From assembly GCF_039541915.1 (NCBI RefSeq), contig NZ_BAABHD010000082.1:186001-250000 (forward strand): 64,000 bases of DNA. Reading direction: 5' to 3'. Below, in pieces: positions 27,830-36,399 of this stretch. Position 1 is the first letter of the stretch; each line of letters opens with the position of its first letter. Below the pieces are notes generated by a model, which was given only the letters and a program-made list of their open reading frames with translations, was not told the DNA's origin and did no database searches. Made by a program: the position numbers and the translations under genes. This DNA comes from Nibrella saemangeumensis. GTDB lineage: Bacteria > Bacteroidota > Bacteroidia > Cytophagales > Spirosomataceae.

Positions 27830-29548
27830 ATGTCTTATCTAAACATAGATTCCATAAAAGACCGCACGTTCGACGCCATTGTGATTGGCTCGGGCATTAG
27901 TGGCGGCTGGGCCGCCAAAGAACTGACCGGTGGTGGCTTGAAAACACTCGTGCTTGAGCGGGGTCGCGACGTAAAGCATATCCAGGATTACCCTACGGCC
28001 ATGAAGCAGCCGTGGGAGTTTGAACATGGCGAACAACTGACGAAAGAATATAGAGATGCCAACCCCATCGCCAGCCGGTGCTACGCCAACCGGGAAGATG
28101 CGTCGCATTTCTTTGTCAAGGACGCCGAGCACCCATACGTGCAGGATAAGCCCTTCGACTGGATTCGGGGCTACCAGGTTGGCGGTAAGTCGCTGATGTG
28201 GGCGCGGGGTACGCAGCGGTGGTCGCAGTACGATTTTGAGGGACCCTCCCGCGATGGTTTCGCCGTGGAGTGGCCTATTGGGTACCAGGATATAGCGCCC
28301 TGGTACAGCTATGTCGAAAAGTTCGCCGGTATTTCGGGTAACAAAGACGGATTGCCACAGTTGCCCGATGGCGAGTTCCTGCCCCCACACGAGCAGTCGT
28401 GCGTAGAGAAGCATTTTACTGAGCAGATGGCGAAGCAGTACAAAGGTGCCCGGCCAATCATCATTGGTCGCTGTGCGCACCTGACCAAGCCGCAGCCGAT
28501 TCATTACCAGCAGGGCAGGGCTCAATGCCAGAACCGCACCCTCTGTCAGCGGGGCTGCCCGTACGGTGGGTATTTCAGCAGCAACTCGTCGACGCTGCCC
28601 TGGGCGGCTAAAACGGGCAAAATGACCCTGCGTCCAAATTCCGTAGTGCATTCCATAATCTACGACGAGAAGAAAGGCAAGGCCTCCGGCGTGCGGGTGA
28701 TCGACGCCAACACGAAGGAGGTAACGGAGTACTACGCCCGTGTCATCTTCGTCAATGCCGCCTGTCTGAACTCGAACCTGATTCTGCTGAACTCGACCTC
28801 GAACCGGTTCCCGAACGGGCTCGGCAACGACAACGGTCTGCTGGGTAAGTACATGGCGTTCCACAACTTCCGCACGACGATTTCGGCCGAATACGAAGGC
28901 TTCCTGGATGTGACCAGCGAAGGCAACCGCCCCAGCAGCAGTTACATCCCGCGTTTCCGCAACGTCTTCAAGCAGGAGACCGATTTCCTCCGGGGATGGG
29001 CCGCCGGTTTTGGCTCCAGCCGTACGCTCGACATTGACCGTTCAGGGCTTGGCGAAGACCTGAAGGCCAGTCTGATGGCTCGTAACCTGGGCAACTGGCG
29101 CGTCAGTTCGCACATGATGGGCGAAACCATTCCGAAAGAAATCAGTACCGTATCGCTCGATAGCAGCCTGACCGACCCCTGGGGTATTCCGCAGTTGCGC
29201 GTATCCATCGGCTACGACGACAATGATGAGAAGATGATCAGGGACTTCCACGAGTCCATGACCGAAATGCTCACCGTCGCTGGATTCAAAAATATTCAGA
29301 CCAACGACAGGCCCGATAAGGCTCCTGGTCTGGATATTCACGAGATGGGTGGCGTCCGGATGGGTAAAGACCCGAAAACGTCGATGCTGAACAAGTGGAA
29401 CCAGTTTCATAACTGCAAAAACGTGTTCGTGACCGACGGTGCCTGCATGACTTCGACCTCAACGCAGAACCCCTCGCTCACGTTTATGGCCATCACGGCC
29501 CGGGCGGCTAATTATGCCGTGAGTGAAATGAAGAAGAAGAACTTGTAG
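27830..29548 (+). CDS. GMC family oxidoreductase (catalytic subunit)
   Basis: FAD enzyme of 572 aa that probably oxidises a sugar or sugar alcohol. The N-terminal Rossmann motif is VIGSGISGGWAAKEL, ending VLERGRD. The C-terminal GMC block has HEMGGVRMGKDPKTS and VFVTDGACMTSTSTQNPSLT, with the active-site His/Asn region. The length and the pairing with a Gluconate_2-dh3 subunit fit the membrane-linked dehydrogenases common in Bacteroidetes, some of which oxidise the C3 of glucosides. No signal peptide is present. The substrate is unknown. Confidence 0.92.
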   Translation: MSYLNIDSIKDRTFDAIVIGSGISGGWAAKELTGGGLKTLVLERGRDVKHIQDYPTAMKQPWEFEHGEQLTKEYRDANPIASRCYANREDASHFFVKDAEHPYVQDKPFDWIRGYQVGGKSLMWARGTQRWSQYDFEGPSRDGFAVEWPIGYQDIAPWYSYVEKFAGISGNKDGLPQLPDGEFLPPHEQSCVEKHFTEQMAKQYKGARPIIIGRCAHLTKPQPIHYQQGRAQCQNRTLCQRGCPYGGYFSSNSSTLPWAAKTGKMTLRPNSVVHSIIYDEKKGKASGVRVIDANTKEVTEYYARVIFVNAACLNSNLILLNSTSNRFPNGLGNDNGLLGKYMAFHNFRTTISAEYEGFLDVTSEGNRPSSSYIPRFRNVFKQETDFLRGWAAGFGSSRTLDIDRSGLGEDLKASLMARNLGNWRVSSHMMGETIPKEISTVSLDSSLTDPWGIPQLRVSIGYDDNDEKMIRDFHESMTEMLTVAGFKNIQTNDRPDKAPGLDIHEMGGVRMGKDPKTSMLNKWNQFHNCKNVFVTDGACMTSTSTQNPSLTFMAITARAANYAVSEMKKKNL

Positions 29549-29566
29549 CTACTACGCCATTACATT

Positions 29567-29689
29567 GCTCGTCCGCGTTTGTAACGCGAGACGGGCGAGG
29601 TGCGCGTCTGTGACGCGCGTTGTATGAGAAGCTGGAATCGCATTACAAATGCGCACCTCGCCCGTCTCGCGTTACAAACGCGGACGAGC
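29567..29689. repeat. GC-rich nested palindrome F (GCTCGTCCGCG family)
   Basis: Perfect 38-nt inverted arms begin GCTCGTCCGCGTTTGTAACG at 29567 and end with the complement at 29689. The arms contain smaller palindromes (GCGTTTGTAACGC), and the interior holds more (GCGCGTCTGTGACGCGC; CGCATTACAAATGCG). It starts 19 nt after the GMC stop and is followed by a separate intrinsic terminator at 29704. Same family as 10781-10932. Confidence 0.9.
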
Positions 29690-29703
29690 AACGGCAATGA
29701 GTG

Positions 29704-29735
29704 AGCCTGCCCTTCAAAAGGCAGGCTCTTTTTTT
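29704..29735 (+). terminator. Intrinsic terminator of the GMC operon
   Basis: An 8-bp stem (AGCCTGCC with GGCAGGCT) is followed by CTTTTTTT. This is a textbook rho-independent terminator on the plus strand. Confidence 0.9.
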
Positions 29736-29804
29736 GTCCGCTCCGGTGTCCATTAAAAAAAACTTATAAACGTTTTTATCGCGTTTTAGTAAGCCAGAGA
29801 TGGG

Positions 29805-29812
29805 TATTTTTG
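29805..29812 (+). promoter_or_regulatory. Exact -7 consensus very close to yaiO-like start
   Basis: TATTTTTG matches TAnnTTTG exactly but ends 4 nt before the ATG at 29817. If used, transcription would begin at or beside the start codon (the second ATG is at 29820). No good -33 TTTG was found at the right distance; only TTTTAG is present. Confidence 0.3.
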
Positions 29813-29816
29813 CTTA

Positions 29817-31349
29817 ATGATGAAAATAATACCCTTCCTTGTTTTCTTCTGCTCATTAAGCTCGGTCCGGGGACAAAACACGGCCGTACCCGATACCGTG
29901 GAATACGCCCGCGCCAGAGCTTATGCCAATGACTTTGCCGAAGCTGACCGGCTCCTTTCGCTTTATACCCTAACGCACAATGATATCAACGCCTACCGGC
30001 TCCACGCGCAGGTGCTGTATTGGATGAAGGCATACAGCCGGGCAGAGGCTGTTTATGAAACGGCCCTGGCTACCTACCCGGACGTTCCTGTGGTGAAGCT
30101 GGATTACGGACGGATGCTGTTTGAACTGGGGAGGATGAAACGGGCAGAAGACCTGCTGAACGACTACCTGCCACACGACCCGCGTCATGCCGAGACGCAT
30201 ATGCTGCTGACGTATGTTGACCTGTGGCAGGGCAATAGTCAGGCCGCCCGGAACCGAATTGCTCAATTACGGTTATGGTACCCCGACAACAAAGACATTG
30301 AAACGCTGGCCGGCACCGTTTACGCGCAGACCGGCACGACGTTCCGCGCCGGGTGCAGTTACCGGGCTGACGATCAGCCGCTCCGCAAGGTAAGCTATAC
30401 GCTGGAAGCGGGCCGGGCGGATACCTGGTGGTTCTCACCGGTGGTGCGGTTCCGGATGGACAATTTCACCGTATCGACTACCACGTACACCACCCAGTGG
30501 CTGCAGGCCGGCAATACGGTGACGCTGGGGCGTATGGGCCTGACCGTGCAGGGATCGGCGGGTTTGTTCACGGCCCGGTATCCGGGTAAAAAGAATGGCA
30601 CCGGGGCTGGTGATCAGGCGGTGTCCGAACTGACCGGGAGCCTTCAGGTGACGCAGAAACTGACGCCTTCGCTGTTTCTGGAACTGGGTGGTGACCGACA
30701 ACCTTACCAGTATACCATCGCCAGTATTCAGACACCCCTGCTGCCGTACGTTGCCCAGGCCTCCCTCCGGTTGAACAAAGCCGATGCCTGGCTCGGTAAG
30801 GCGGGCTATGAGGTGCAGCAGTTTAGGCGCACCGGCCGGGTAACCACCGCGTACGGCTGGCTACTGGCCCCCCTGCTGACGACTAAACGGGTGGACCTGA
30901 AGGCGGGCTACGCGATCACCTACACGGATGCCGACCGGAGTACGTTCGTACCGGCGCTGTCACTCAACTCCATTCTGACAAATTATAGGCCGGATACCCC
31001 AATCAGGGGTGTGTATGATCCCTACTTCTCCCCGGCCAATCAACTGGTCAATGCCCTGCTGGCATCGGCCAGGCTGAGGGTCGTGAAGGGGGTGGAACTG
31101 TCGGCTAAGGCTAATGCCGGTATCTGGGCGTCGGCTGGTAACGCGTATCTGTATCTGGACAACGGCCCCGGCAACACAGTGGTACTGAATCGGGACTTCG
31201 GGACAATGCGGTACCATCCGGTAGTGCTGGAGGGTGACCTGCGGGTAACCTGCAGCCGGCATATCAGCCTGCAGGCTTCCTATACCTATAGCAGTCTGTT
31301 TTTCTACAAAAGCCATCAGGCGAGTGTCGACCTCAAATACCATTGGTAG
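29817..31349 (+). CDS. YaiO-like TPR plus outer-membrane beta-barrel protein
   Basis: Predicted outer-membrane protein of 510 aa. A signal peptide (IIPFLVFFCSLSSVRG) is followed by TPR-like helices over about residues 30-165 (YARARAYANDFAEADRLLSL, LDYGRMLFELGRMKRAEDLL, LLTYVDLWQGNSQAARNRI). Then comes a YaiO-type barrel of alternating aromatic/polar strands that ends YSSLFFYKSHQASVDLKYHW. The stop is 1 nt before the ATG of a processive GT2 synthase, and a GH26 gene follows. A periplasmic TPR scaffold joined to a barrel is the design used by BcsC, PgaA and AlgK/AlgE to export polysaccharide, so an export role is inferred. Confidence 0.82.
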   Translation: MMKIIPFLVFFCSLSSVRGQNTAVPDTVEYARARAYANDFAEADRLLSLYTLTHNDINAYRLHAQVLYWMKAYSRAEAVYETALATYPDVPVVKLDYGRMLFELGRMKRAEDLLNDYLPHDPRHAETHMLLTYVDLWQGNSQAARNRIAQLRLWYPDNKDIETLAGTVYAQTGTTFRAGCSYRADDQPLRKVSYTLEAGRADTWWFSPVVRFRMDNFTVSTTTYTTQWLQAGNTVTLGRMGLTVQGSAGLFTARYPGKKNGTGAGDQAVSELTGSLQVTQKLTPSLFLELGGDRQPYQYTIASIQTPLLPYVAQASLRLNKADAWLGKAGYEVQQFRRTGRVTTAYGWLLAPLLTTKRVDLKAGYAITYTDADRSTFVPALSLNSILTNYRPDTPIRGVYDPYFSPANQLVNALLASARLRVVKGVELSAKANAGIWASAGNAYLYLDNGPGNTVVLNRDFGTMRYHPVVLEGDLRVTCSRHISLQASYTYSSLFFYKSHQASVDLKYHW

Positions 31350-31350
31350 C

Positions 31351-32991
31351 ATGAACCGGGATCAAACAAATTTATGGGCTTACCGACGGGTACCCCGCAC
31401 CGCCAGCTGGCAGAAATTGGGCCTGGCGGTGCTGGTGACGGCCGGTTTCGTCAGCCTGGTATACCTGTTCGACTGGTGGTTTCGGGCCGCCCATGTGCAT
31501 TCGGTCCCCTGGTTCGTGGTCCTGTCGCTTATTTTCTGGTGGGGGCTGATCCGGATGGCGGTGCTTTGGATCAGTTACCTGCGCATCAGCCAGCCCAGGC
31601 CCGTGGCTGCGCAAGCGGGGTTACGGGTAGCTATTTTTACGACCAGTTCGCCGGGCGAGCCGCTGGGTATGTTTGAGAAAACACTGGCCGCCTGCGCCCG
31701 CATCCGGTACCCCCACACTACCTACCTGCTCGACGACACTGGCGATCCGCGTTACCGGGAGGTGGCCGAACGATACGGGGCCTTCTGGCTTGAACTGACC
31801 GGACTGCCGGGGGCCAAAGCCGGGAAAATCAACGCGGCCCTTCGGCAAACTACCGAAGAGTTTGTGCTGGTGCTCGACCCCGACCACATTCCCTTTCCCA
31901 ATTTTCTCGACGAAGTGCTGGGGTATTTCGACAATCCCAGGGTCGGCTTTGTCCAGGTAGCGCAGGCCTACTATAATCAGGAGCGTTCGTTTACGGCACG
32001 GGGCGCGGCCGAGCAGACCTACGGCTTTTATGGTCCCACGCAGATGGGCATGTACGGGCATTCCTGCGCCGTAGCAATCGGGGCCAACTGTACCTTTCGC
32101 CGGGCGGCCCTGAAGAGCATCGGTGGGCACGGTATCGGTCTGGCCGAAGACCTGGTTACGGCCATTCGGCTGCATGCCGCCGGGTGGACATCCGTGTATG
32201 TACCCAGTATTGTGAGTCGGGGGCTGGTGCCCGAAGATCTGGGCTCATTCTGCAAACAGCAGCTCAAATGGGCGCGGGGGGTACACGAAGTGCTGTTCGC
32301 CGAACTGCCGCGACTCTGGCCCCGGCTGTCGGGCTGGCAGCGGCTTTCGTACCTGACCATCGGTACCTACTACTTCTCGGGGGTAATCACGCTGCTGTTT
32401 CTGCTGATTCCGTACCTGTTTTTGTGGTTCAGGGTATTACCGGCCAGTATGGATTTCTCAGAGTTTCTGGCGAACTGGCTGCCGGTGGCCGTGACCGGCT
32501 TCAGCATCTACCTGTATGTGCAGCAGTGGCTGTGCCATCCGTCGACCGAACGGGGGCTGCACTGGCGCGGTATGTTGCTGAAGTTTGCCTGCTGGCCGGT
32601 GTTTTTCCGGGGATTCGTGCTGGCTCTTCGAAATGCCGACATTCCGTACATACCAACCGCCAAGCAGGCGGTAAAAGGCTTTACGCACTTTGTCCGGCCG
32701 TTGCTGGTGCAGCAGCTCATCTTTGCCGGTACGCTGGTCGGTATTGGCATCAAGCGAGGTTTTTACACGGCCGAAGCCAGTTTGTCGCTGACCAGTGGCG
32801 AAGTCTGGGGGATGGTGCTGTTTGCCGCCATTGCCTGTCTGGCGTCGTTCGGTGGGGTGTATGCCGCCTGGCAATCCACCCGACCAGCTCCCGGCGACCC
32901 CTGGGACACCGTTAACCCGGCAGGTATCGACGTATCGGCCCGCCCGTCGGAAAACCTCAGAGATCAACCCGAATCACTTGTAACGCATTAA
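31351..32991 (+). CDS. Processive family 2 glycosyltransferase (cellulose synthase-like)
   Basis: Inner-membrane polysaccharide synthase of about 546 aa from the ATG at 31351; an in-frame GTG at 31324 would overlap the previous gene. Two N-terminal membrane segments precede a GT-A domain. Its motifs are LLDDTGD (UDP site), VLDPDH (DXD), LAEDLVTAIRLH (TED-like acceptor site) and KQQLKWARG (QxxRW variant). About five C-terminal membrane segments follow, with a DIPYIPTAKQ stretch that resembles the BcsA gating loop. No PilZ domain is visible, so direct c-di-GMP control as in BcsA is unlikely. The polymer is unknown. Confidence 0.9.
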   Translation: MNRDQTNLWAYRRVPRTASWQKLGLAVLVTAGFVSLVYLFDWWFRAAHVHSVPWFVVLSLIFWWGLIRMAVLWISYLRISQPRPVAAQAGLRVAIFTTSSPGEPLGMFEKTLAACARIRYPHTTYLLDDTGDPRYREVAERYGAFWLELTGLPGAKAGKINAALRQTTEEFVLVLDPDHIPFPNFLDEVLGYFDNPRVGFVQVAQAYYNQERSFTARGAAEQTYGFYGPTQMGMYGHSCAVAIGANCTFRRAALKSIGGHGIGLAEDLVTAIRLHAAGWTSVYVPSIVSRGLVPEDLGSFCKQQLKWARGVHEVLFAELPRLWPRLSGWQRLSYLTIGTYYFSGVITLLFLLIPYLFLWFRVLPASMDFSEFLANWLPVAVTGFSIYLYVQQWLCHPSTERGLHWRGMLLKFACWPVFFRGFVLALRNADIPYIPTAKQAVKGFTHFVRPLLVQQLIFAGTLVGIGIKRGFYTAEASLSLTSGEVWGMVLFAAIACLASFGGVYAAWQSTRPAPGDPWDTVNPAGIDVSARPSENLRDQPESLVTH

Positions 32992-32992
32992 T

Positions 32993-34159
32993 ATGAGAAC
33001 GATACTTGTCCGAATAGCGGCTTTCGTGCTGGTCGTCGTGCTGGGCATCAGCATGTCGTTGCTGCTGACCTTTGTGGGCGATAAGTCAAAAGGACCGGTG
33101 AGCGATCTGATCACCACCGTGAATGCCGGTATTTCGCATCTGGAAAAACGATTTACGGCTACCCGTGCCCACCGGGTTTCGGACCTGAAGTGGCTGGAGC
33201 GCTACCGCCACCGGACGGCCGGTATTGCCACCGCCGATCGTATGCTGTTGGGTGCGTACGACGACAATACCGCCGAGTCGTACGAAAGCATTGTCGCGCT
33301 GGAAGATTCACTGGACACCCGTCTGCCTATTATGTCGATCTATTCGGCCTGGGGCAGCCGGCCCGATCAGGTGTTCCCGCTGCTGCGGGTGCAGGCCATT
33401 GCCGATCTGGGGTCCATTCCGATGGTGACCTGGGAGCCGTGGCTGGACGATTTCAGTCCCGACCAGTTTCCGTTCAGCGCCCATGCGGAGAACAAAAACA
33501 AAGGAGGAATGCGGGCTATTGCTGAAGGGCGGTACGATGTGTATATCGATAAATGGGCGCTGGACGCCAAAGCCTTTGGCGAGCCATTCTTTCTCCGGCT
33601 GGGTCACGAGATGAACGATCCCTACCGCTACCCCTGGGGGCCGCAGAACAACCAGCCCGACGATTTTATTGCGGCCTGGCAGCATGTGGTTACCCGCTTC
33701 CGGACGTTGGGCGCTACCAATGCCATCTGGGTGTGGTCACCCCATCCGGCGTATAAGAATTTCGAAGCCTTTTACCCCGGCCACGCCTTTGTAGACTGGG
33801 TCGGTACCACGGCGATCAACTACGGTACCGTAGCCCCCTGGAGCCAGTGGTGGTCCTTTCAGGAGGTGATCGGAGCGTTTTACGAACGGGTATCGCTCTA
33901 CAAAAAACCGGTCATTATCTGCGAGTTTGGCTCGCTGTCCGTCGGCGGTAACCGGCCGGCCTGGTTTGCCGATGCCCTCCGGACCTTGCCAACGCGGTAT
34001 CCGGCCATCAGAGCGGTGGTGTTTTACCACAACGGTAACGACAAAACCACCACCTACAAATCCCTCGACTGGACGTTCCGGACGGACTCGGCTTCGGTCG
34101 CTGCCATCAAACAGGCTATCCGGTCAGGGCCAGGGACCCGGCAGCCGGCGGATATATAG
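32993..34159 (+). CDS. Membrane-anchored GH26 family glycoside hydrolase
   Basis: Hydrolase of 388 aa with an N-terminal anchor (LVRIAAFVLVVVLGISMSLLL) and a periplasmic catalytic domain. The acid/base Glu at about 206 is in FLRLGHEMNDPYRYPWG, and the nucleophile Glu at about 311 is in KPVIICEFGSLS. Both are hallmark GH26 positions; the family includes beta-mannanases and related beta-glycanases. The ATG lies 1 nt after the GT2 stop, so coupled expression is likely. By analogy with BcsZ or AlgL it may trim the nascent polymer made by its neighbour; this is inferred. Confidence 0.88.
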   Translation: MRTILVRIAAFVLVVVLGISMSLLLTFVGDKSKGPVSDLITTVNAGISHLEKRFTATRAHRVSDLKWLERYRHRTAGIATADRMLLGAYDDNTAESYESIVALEDSLDTRLPIMSIYSAWGSRPDQVFPLLRVQAIADLGSIPMVTWEPWLDDFSPDQFPFSAHAENKNKGGMRAIAEGRYDVYIDKWALDAKAFGEPFFLRLGHEMNDPYRYPWGPQNNQPDDFIAAWQHVVTRFRTLGATNAIWVWSPHPAYKNFEAFYPGHAFVDWVGTTAINYGTVAPWSQWWSFQEVIGAFYERVSLYKKPVIICEFGSLSVGGNRPAWFADALRTLPTRYPAIRAVVFYHNGNDKTTTYKSLDWTFRTDSASVAAIKQAIRSGPGTRQPADI

Positions 34160-34263
34160 CGGATGAGTGGCGCGTGCCTGATCCAGATGGGTTTCTTGTC
34201 CTGGAACCGGTAAATATTTCCGAAAAATAGTTATCTTGTCTAAGGAAATAAACCACCCTGCTC

Positions 34264-34971
34264 ATGCGAATCGTCGGTCTTTTAGCTTTGATTTGTTTTG
34301 TGGGCGTTGGCGCATACGGACAGAAGTGCGTAGTCTCTAAAGATGCAAAAGGTCGCGTGGTAACGATTTGTCAGATGTACTTCGCCCAGATTGAGCCCCG
34401 GACAACCGGTCTGGAGCGTCCCTCGTACAAAGAGATGGTGTACCTGGGCAGCGAGTACTTTGGCTTTCCGGTCTGGCAGGACGGCACCGTGCAACTGGCC
34501 GGCCGGCAGATTCGGGGTGCCCTGGCCTATAACATTATAACCGACGAACTGCTGTATCAGCTCGGTAACAGTACCGCCGTGGAGAAAGCTATACCCGAAG
34601 CGTTTACCATCGGCGGTCACCGCTTTATCCGGGATGCTTCCAAAGGAATTGGACGGGACAGCCGGTATTATATGGTGCTGAACAACGGACCAACCCGCCT
34701 GCTGAAAAGTTTTAAGTGCCAGTTGCGGGGGCGTGAAGAAAACAACGGCTATACTAAAATGGATGAGTTTGACGGCCGGTATGAGACCCAGGAGCAATAT
34801 TATATCAAAAAAGGCAGTGCGGTACCGGAGCCTGTTACCCTTACCCGGAAATCGTTGCAAGCCGTGCTTGGCGACCGGGCAGATGCGATTACTGACAAAC
34901 TACCCCGTCGGAGAATTACCGAGGAAAACGTAATTGAGGTGTTGAAGCACTACGACGGGCAGATGCAGTAA
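34264..34971 (+). CDS. Secreted protein of unknown function
   Basis: No family recognised. The protein has 235 aa with a signal peptide (VGLLALICFVGVGAYGQ) and a soluble mature part. The mature part is rich in short blocks such as YLGSEYFGFPVWQDGTVQLAG and IGRDSRYYMVLNNGPTRL. Two cysteines lie just after the predicted cleavage site. It is transcribed in the same direction as the GH26 gene but 104 nt downstream, so it is perhaps independent. Confidence 0.75.
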   Translation: MRIVGLLALICFVGVGAYGQKCVVSKDAKGRVVTICQMYFAQIEPRTTGLERPSYKEMVYLGSEYFGFPVWQDGTVQLAGRQIRGALAYNIITDELLYQLGNSTAVEKAIPEAFTIGGHRFIRDASKGIGRDSRYYMVLNNGPTRLLKSFKCQLRGREENNGYTKMDEFDGRYETQEQYYIKKGSAVPEPVTLTRKSLQAVLGDRADAITDKLPRRRITEENVIEVLKHYDGQMQ

Positions 34972-35114
34972 CGCGAGCGTCGTTACGGTAATGGCCCATT
35001 GATCCGTGCTGGCAGTGTCGGACTATCCCTCCTTTACGACCTTAACAGGCTGCGGGTAGTCCCTTCACAAAAAGCATACGAAGTTTTAACGGAATCTCTT
35101 CAATCATCTGTTTT

Positions 35115-35501
35115 ATGAACACGTCAATGACAAAAGAACTGCTTCAGACACTAACGGAGCGAATGACCGGTGGGGCTTCTGTCCAAAAAGTATACGGCGA
35201 ACCGATTGTAGCCGGTCAGAAAACCATCATTCCGGTTGCCAAGGTAACGCTGGGGTTCGGGGGTGGGTACGGTGAGGGACGGGCGGGCCGCAAAGGCGCA
35301 TCGACCGAGACAGACGAGAGCGGCAAAGGAGAGGGTGGGGGCGTAGGCGGTGGTCTGATTGTCCAGCCCCAGGGAATCATTGAGGTTACACCCGATCAGA
35401 CCCGCTATATTCCGTTACGGTCCGGCCGCTACATCGCGTTAGGCGTAGCGCTCGGGTTCGTGCTGAGCGGCATTATGGGTTTGCGGAGCCGGAAATCCTG
35501 A
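35115..35501 (+). CDS. GerW/YtfJ-family protein with C-terminal membrane tail
   Basis: Protein of 128 aa matching the GerW (spore protein YtfJ) family. An N-terminal segment (SVQKVYGEPIVAGQKTIIPV) is followed by a glycine-rich core (TLGFGGGYGEGRAGRKG, GEGGGVGGGLIVQPQGIIEV). The C-terminus has a single hydrophobic segment (YIALGVALGFVLSGIMGL) and a basic end, so it looks tail-anchored. In Bacillus the family acts in spores. Its occurrence here, in a group not known to sporulate, indicates a different unknown role. Confidence 0.82.
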   Translation: MNTSMTKELLQTLTERMTGGASVQKVYGEPIVAGQKTIIPVAKVTLGFGGGYGEGRAGRKGASTETDESGKGEGGGVGGGLIVQPQGIIEVTPDQTRYIPLRSGRYIALGVALGFVLSGIMGLRSRKS

Positions 35502-35592
35502 GCGGTCCCAAAATCATTCCAACGACTTTCAGGCGATCACTGCTACCCCGCCGTGCTGCTGAGAGCAGGCCCATAACCTAATTATAGCAAGG

Positions 35593-36231
35593 TTACTTCT
35601 TTTTCGGCGGTGCCGGCTTGGCAGGTGTTTTTGGAGGACCCGATGGCCTGGGCGTAGTGGTGCCATTTGTTGCGGGAACGGCTGCCAGGCTGATGCCCAG
35701 TTTGGTTAGTACCAGGTTGGTAATGTCGTAGTCCTTAGGGGCGAAAAGCAGGTTCGGCAGGGCATTAGCTCCGCTGTCGGTGCTAAAAATGTACGTATAC
35801 CCGTTTTCTGTAGCTACGGCATCAATAGCGGTTTGGGCTTTTTGCAGCAGTGGGGCCAGGAGTTCGTTATTCTTTTTCTGGATACCTTCGTCGGCACTAC
35901 GGGCAAATTCCTGAATGCGGGCCTGCAGGGCTTTCAGTTCGGTTTCTTTGTCTTTCCGGATGACATCGCTCATCTGAAGGGCCCCTTTTTCGTACGCTAC
36001 ATACTTATCCTGAAATTCTTTTTGCAGCCGTTTCAACTCATTTTCCGCCTGGGTTTGCTGCAGCGAAAGCTGATTGTTGACGTTCTTCATCTCCGGCATC
36101 TGTTCCAGAATGTATTGCAGGCTGGTATAACCGATCTTCAGCGGGGCAGTCATTCCAGGGCCGGTTTCGGTCGATTGCGTGAACGCGGCTAGTGGCAGAA
36201 GGAGTCCTATTAGGACAGAAATAATCCTCAT
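35593..36231 (-). CDS. OmpH/Skp-like periplasmic chaperone
   Basis: Predicted periplasmic chaperone of 212 aa from the ATG at 36231, chosen because it starts the signal peptide RIISVLIGLLLPLAAFTQ. The mature protein begins with a beta strand (IGYTSLQYILEQMPE) and then long coiled coils (NNQLSLQQTQAENELKRLQKEFQDKY) before a return strand region. This is the Skp/OmpH pattern for holding unfolded outer-membrane proteins. The C-terminus has a Pro/Lys-rich tail (PPKTPAKPAPPKKK) outside the normal fold. It is transcribed alone here. Confidence 0.87.
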   Translation of the reverse strand: MRIISVLIGLLLPLAAFTQSTETGPGMTAPLKIGYTSLQYILEQMPEMKNVNNQLSLQQTQAENELKRLQKEFQDKYVAYEKGALQMSDVIRKDKETELKALQARIQEFARSADEGIQKKNNELLAPLLQKAQTAIDAVATENGYTYIFSTDSGANALPNLLFAPKDYDITNLVLTKLGISLAAVPATNGTTTPRPSGPPKTPAKPAPPKKK

Positions 36232-36292
36232 TGAACAAATTTTTTGTAAAATACAAGTTTCGCTCGGGACGTGTAAGTTCTTAACAAAATTT

Positions 36293-36331
36293 AACGATAC
36301 CAATTGGCATAGGTAGCCGATTGGTATCGTT
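36293..36331. terminator. 12-bp hairpin between CPBP gene and ompH-like gene
   Basis: Perfect 12-nt arms AACGATACCAAT and ATTGGTATCGTT around a 15-nt loop. On the minus strand it follows the CPBP gene and precedes the OmpH start by 62 nt. It is a probable terminator, although the U tract is poor. Confidence 0.55.
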
Positions 36332-36366
36332 GCCAGCCGGCTGCTCATCCGTAATTGAATGGTGAA

Positions 36367-36396
36367 ACGGGCGGGGTGCGCGATAGTTTATCGCGC
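36367..36396. repeat. Short relic H of the GC-rich palindrome family
   Basis: ACGGGCGGGGTGCGCG followed by GCGCGATAGTTTATCGCGC resembles the inner part of the elements at 10781 and 29567 (GACGGGCGAGGTGCGCG). It lies 3 nt after the CPBP stop on the minus strand. Confidence 0.55.
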
Positions 36397-36399
36397 TGC

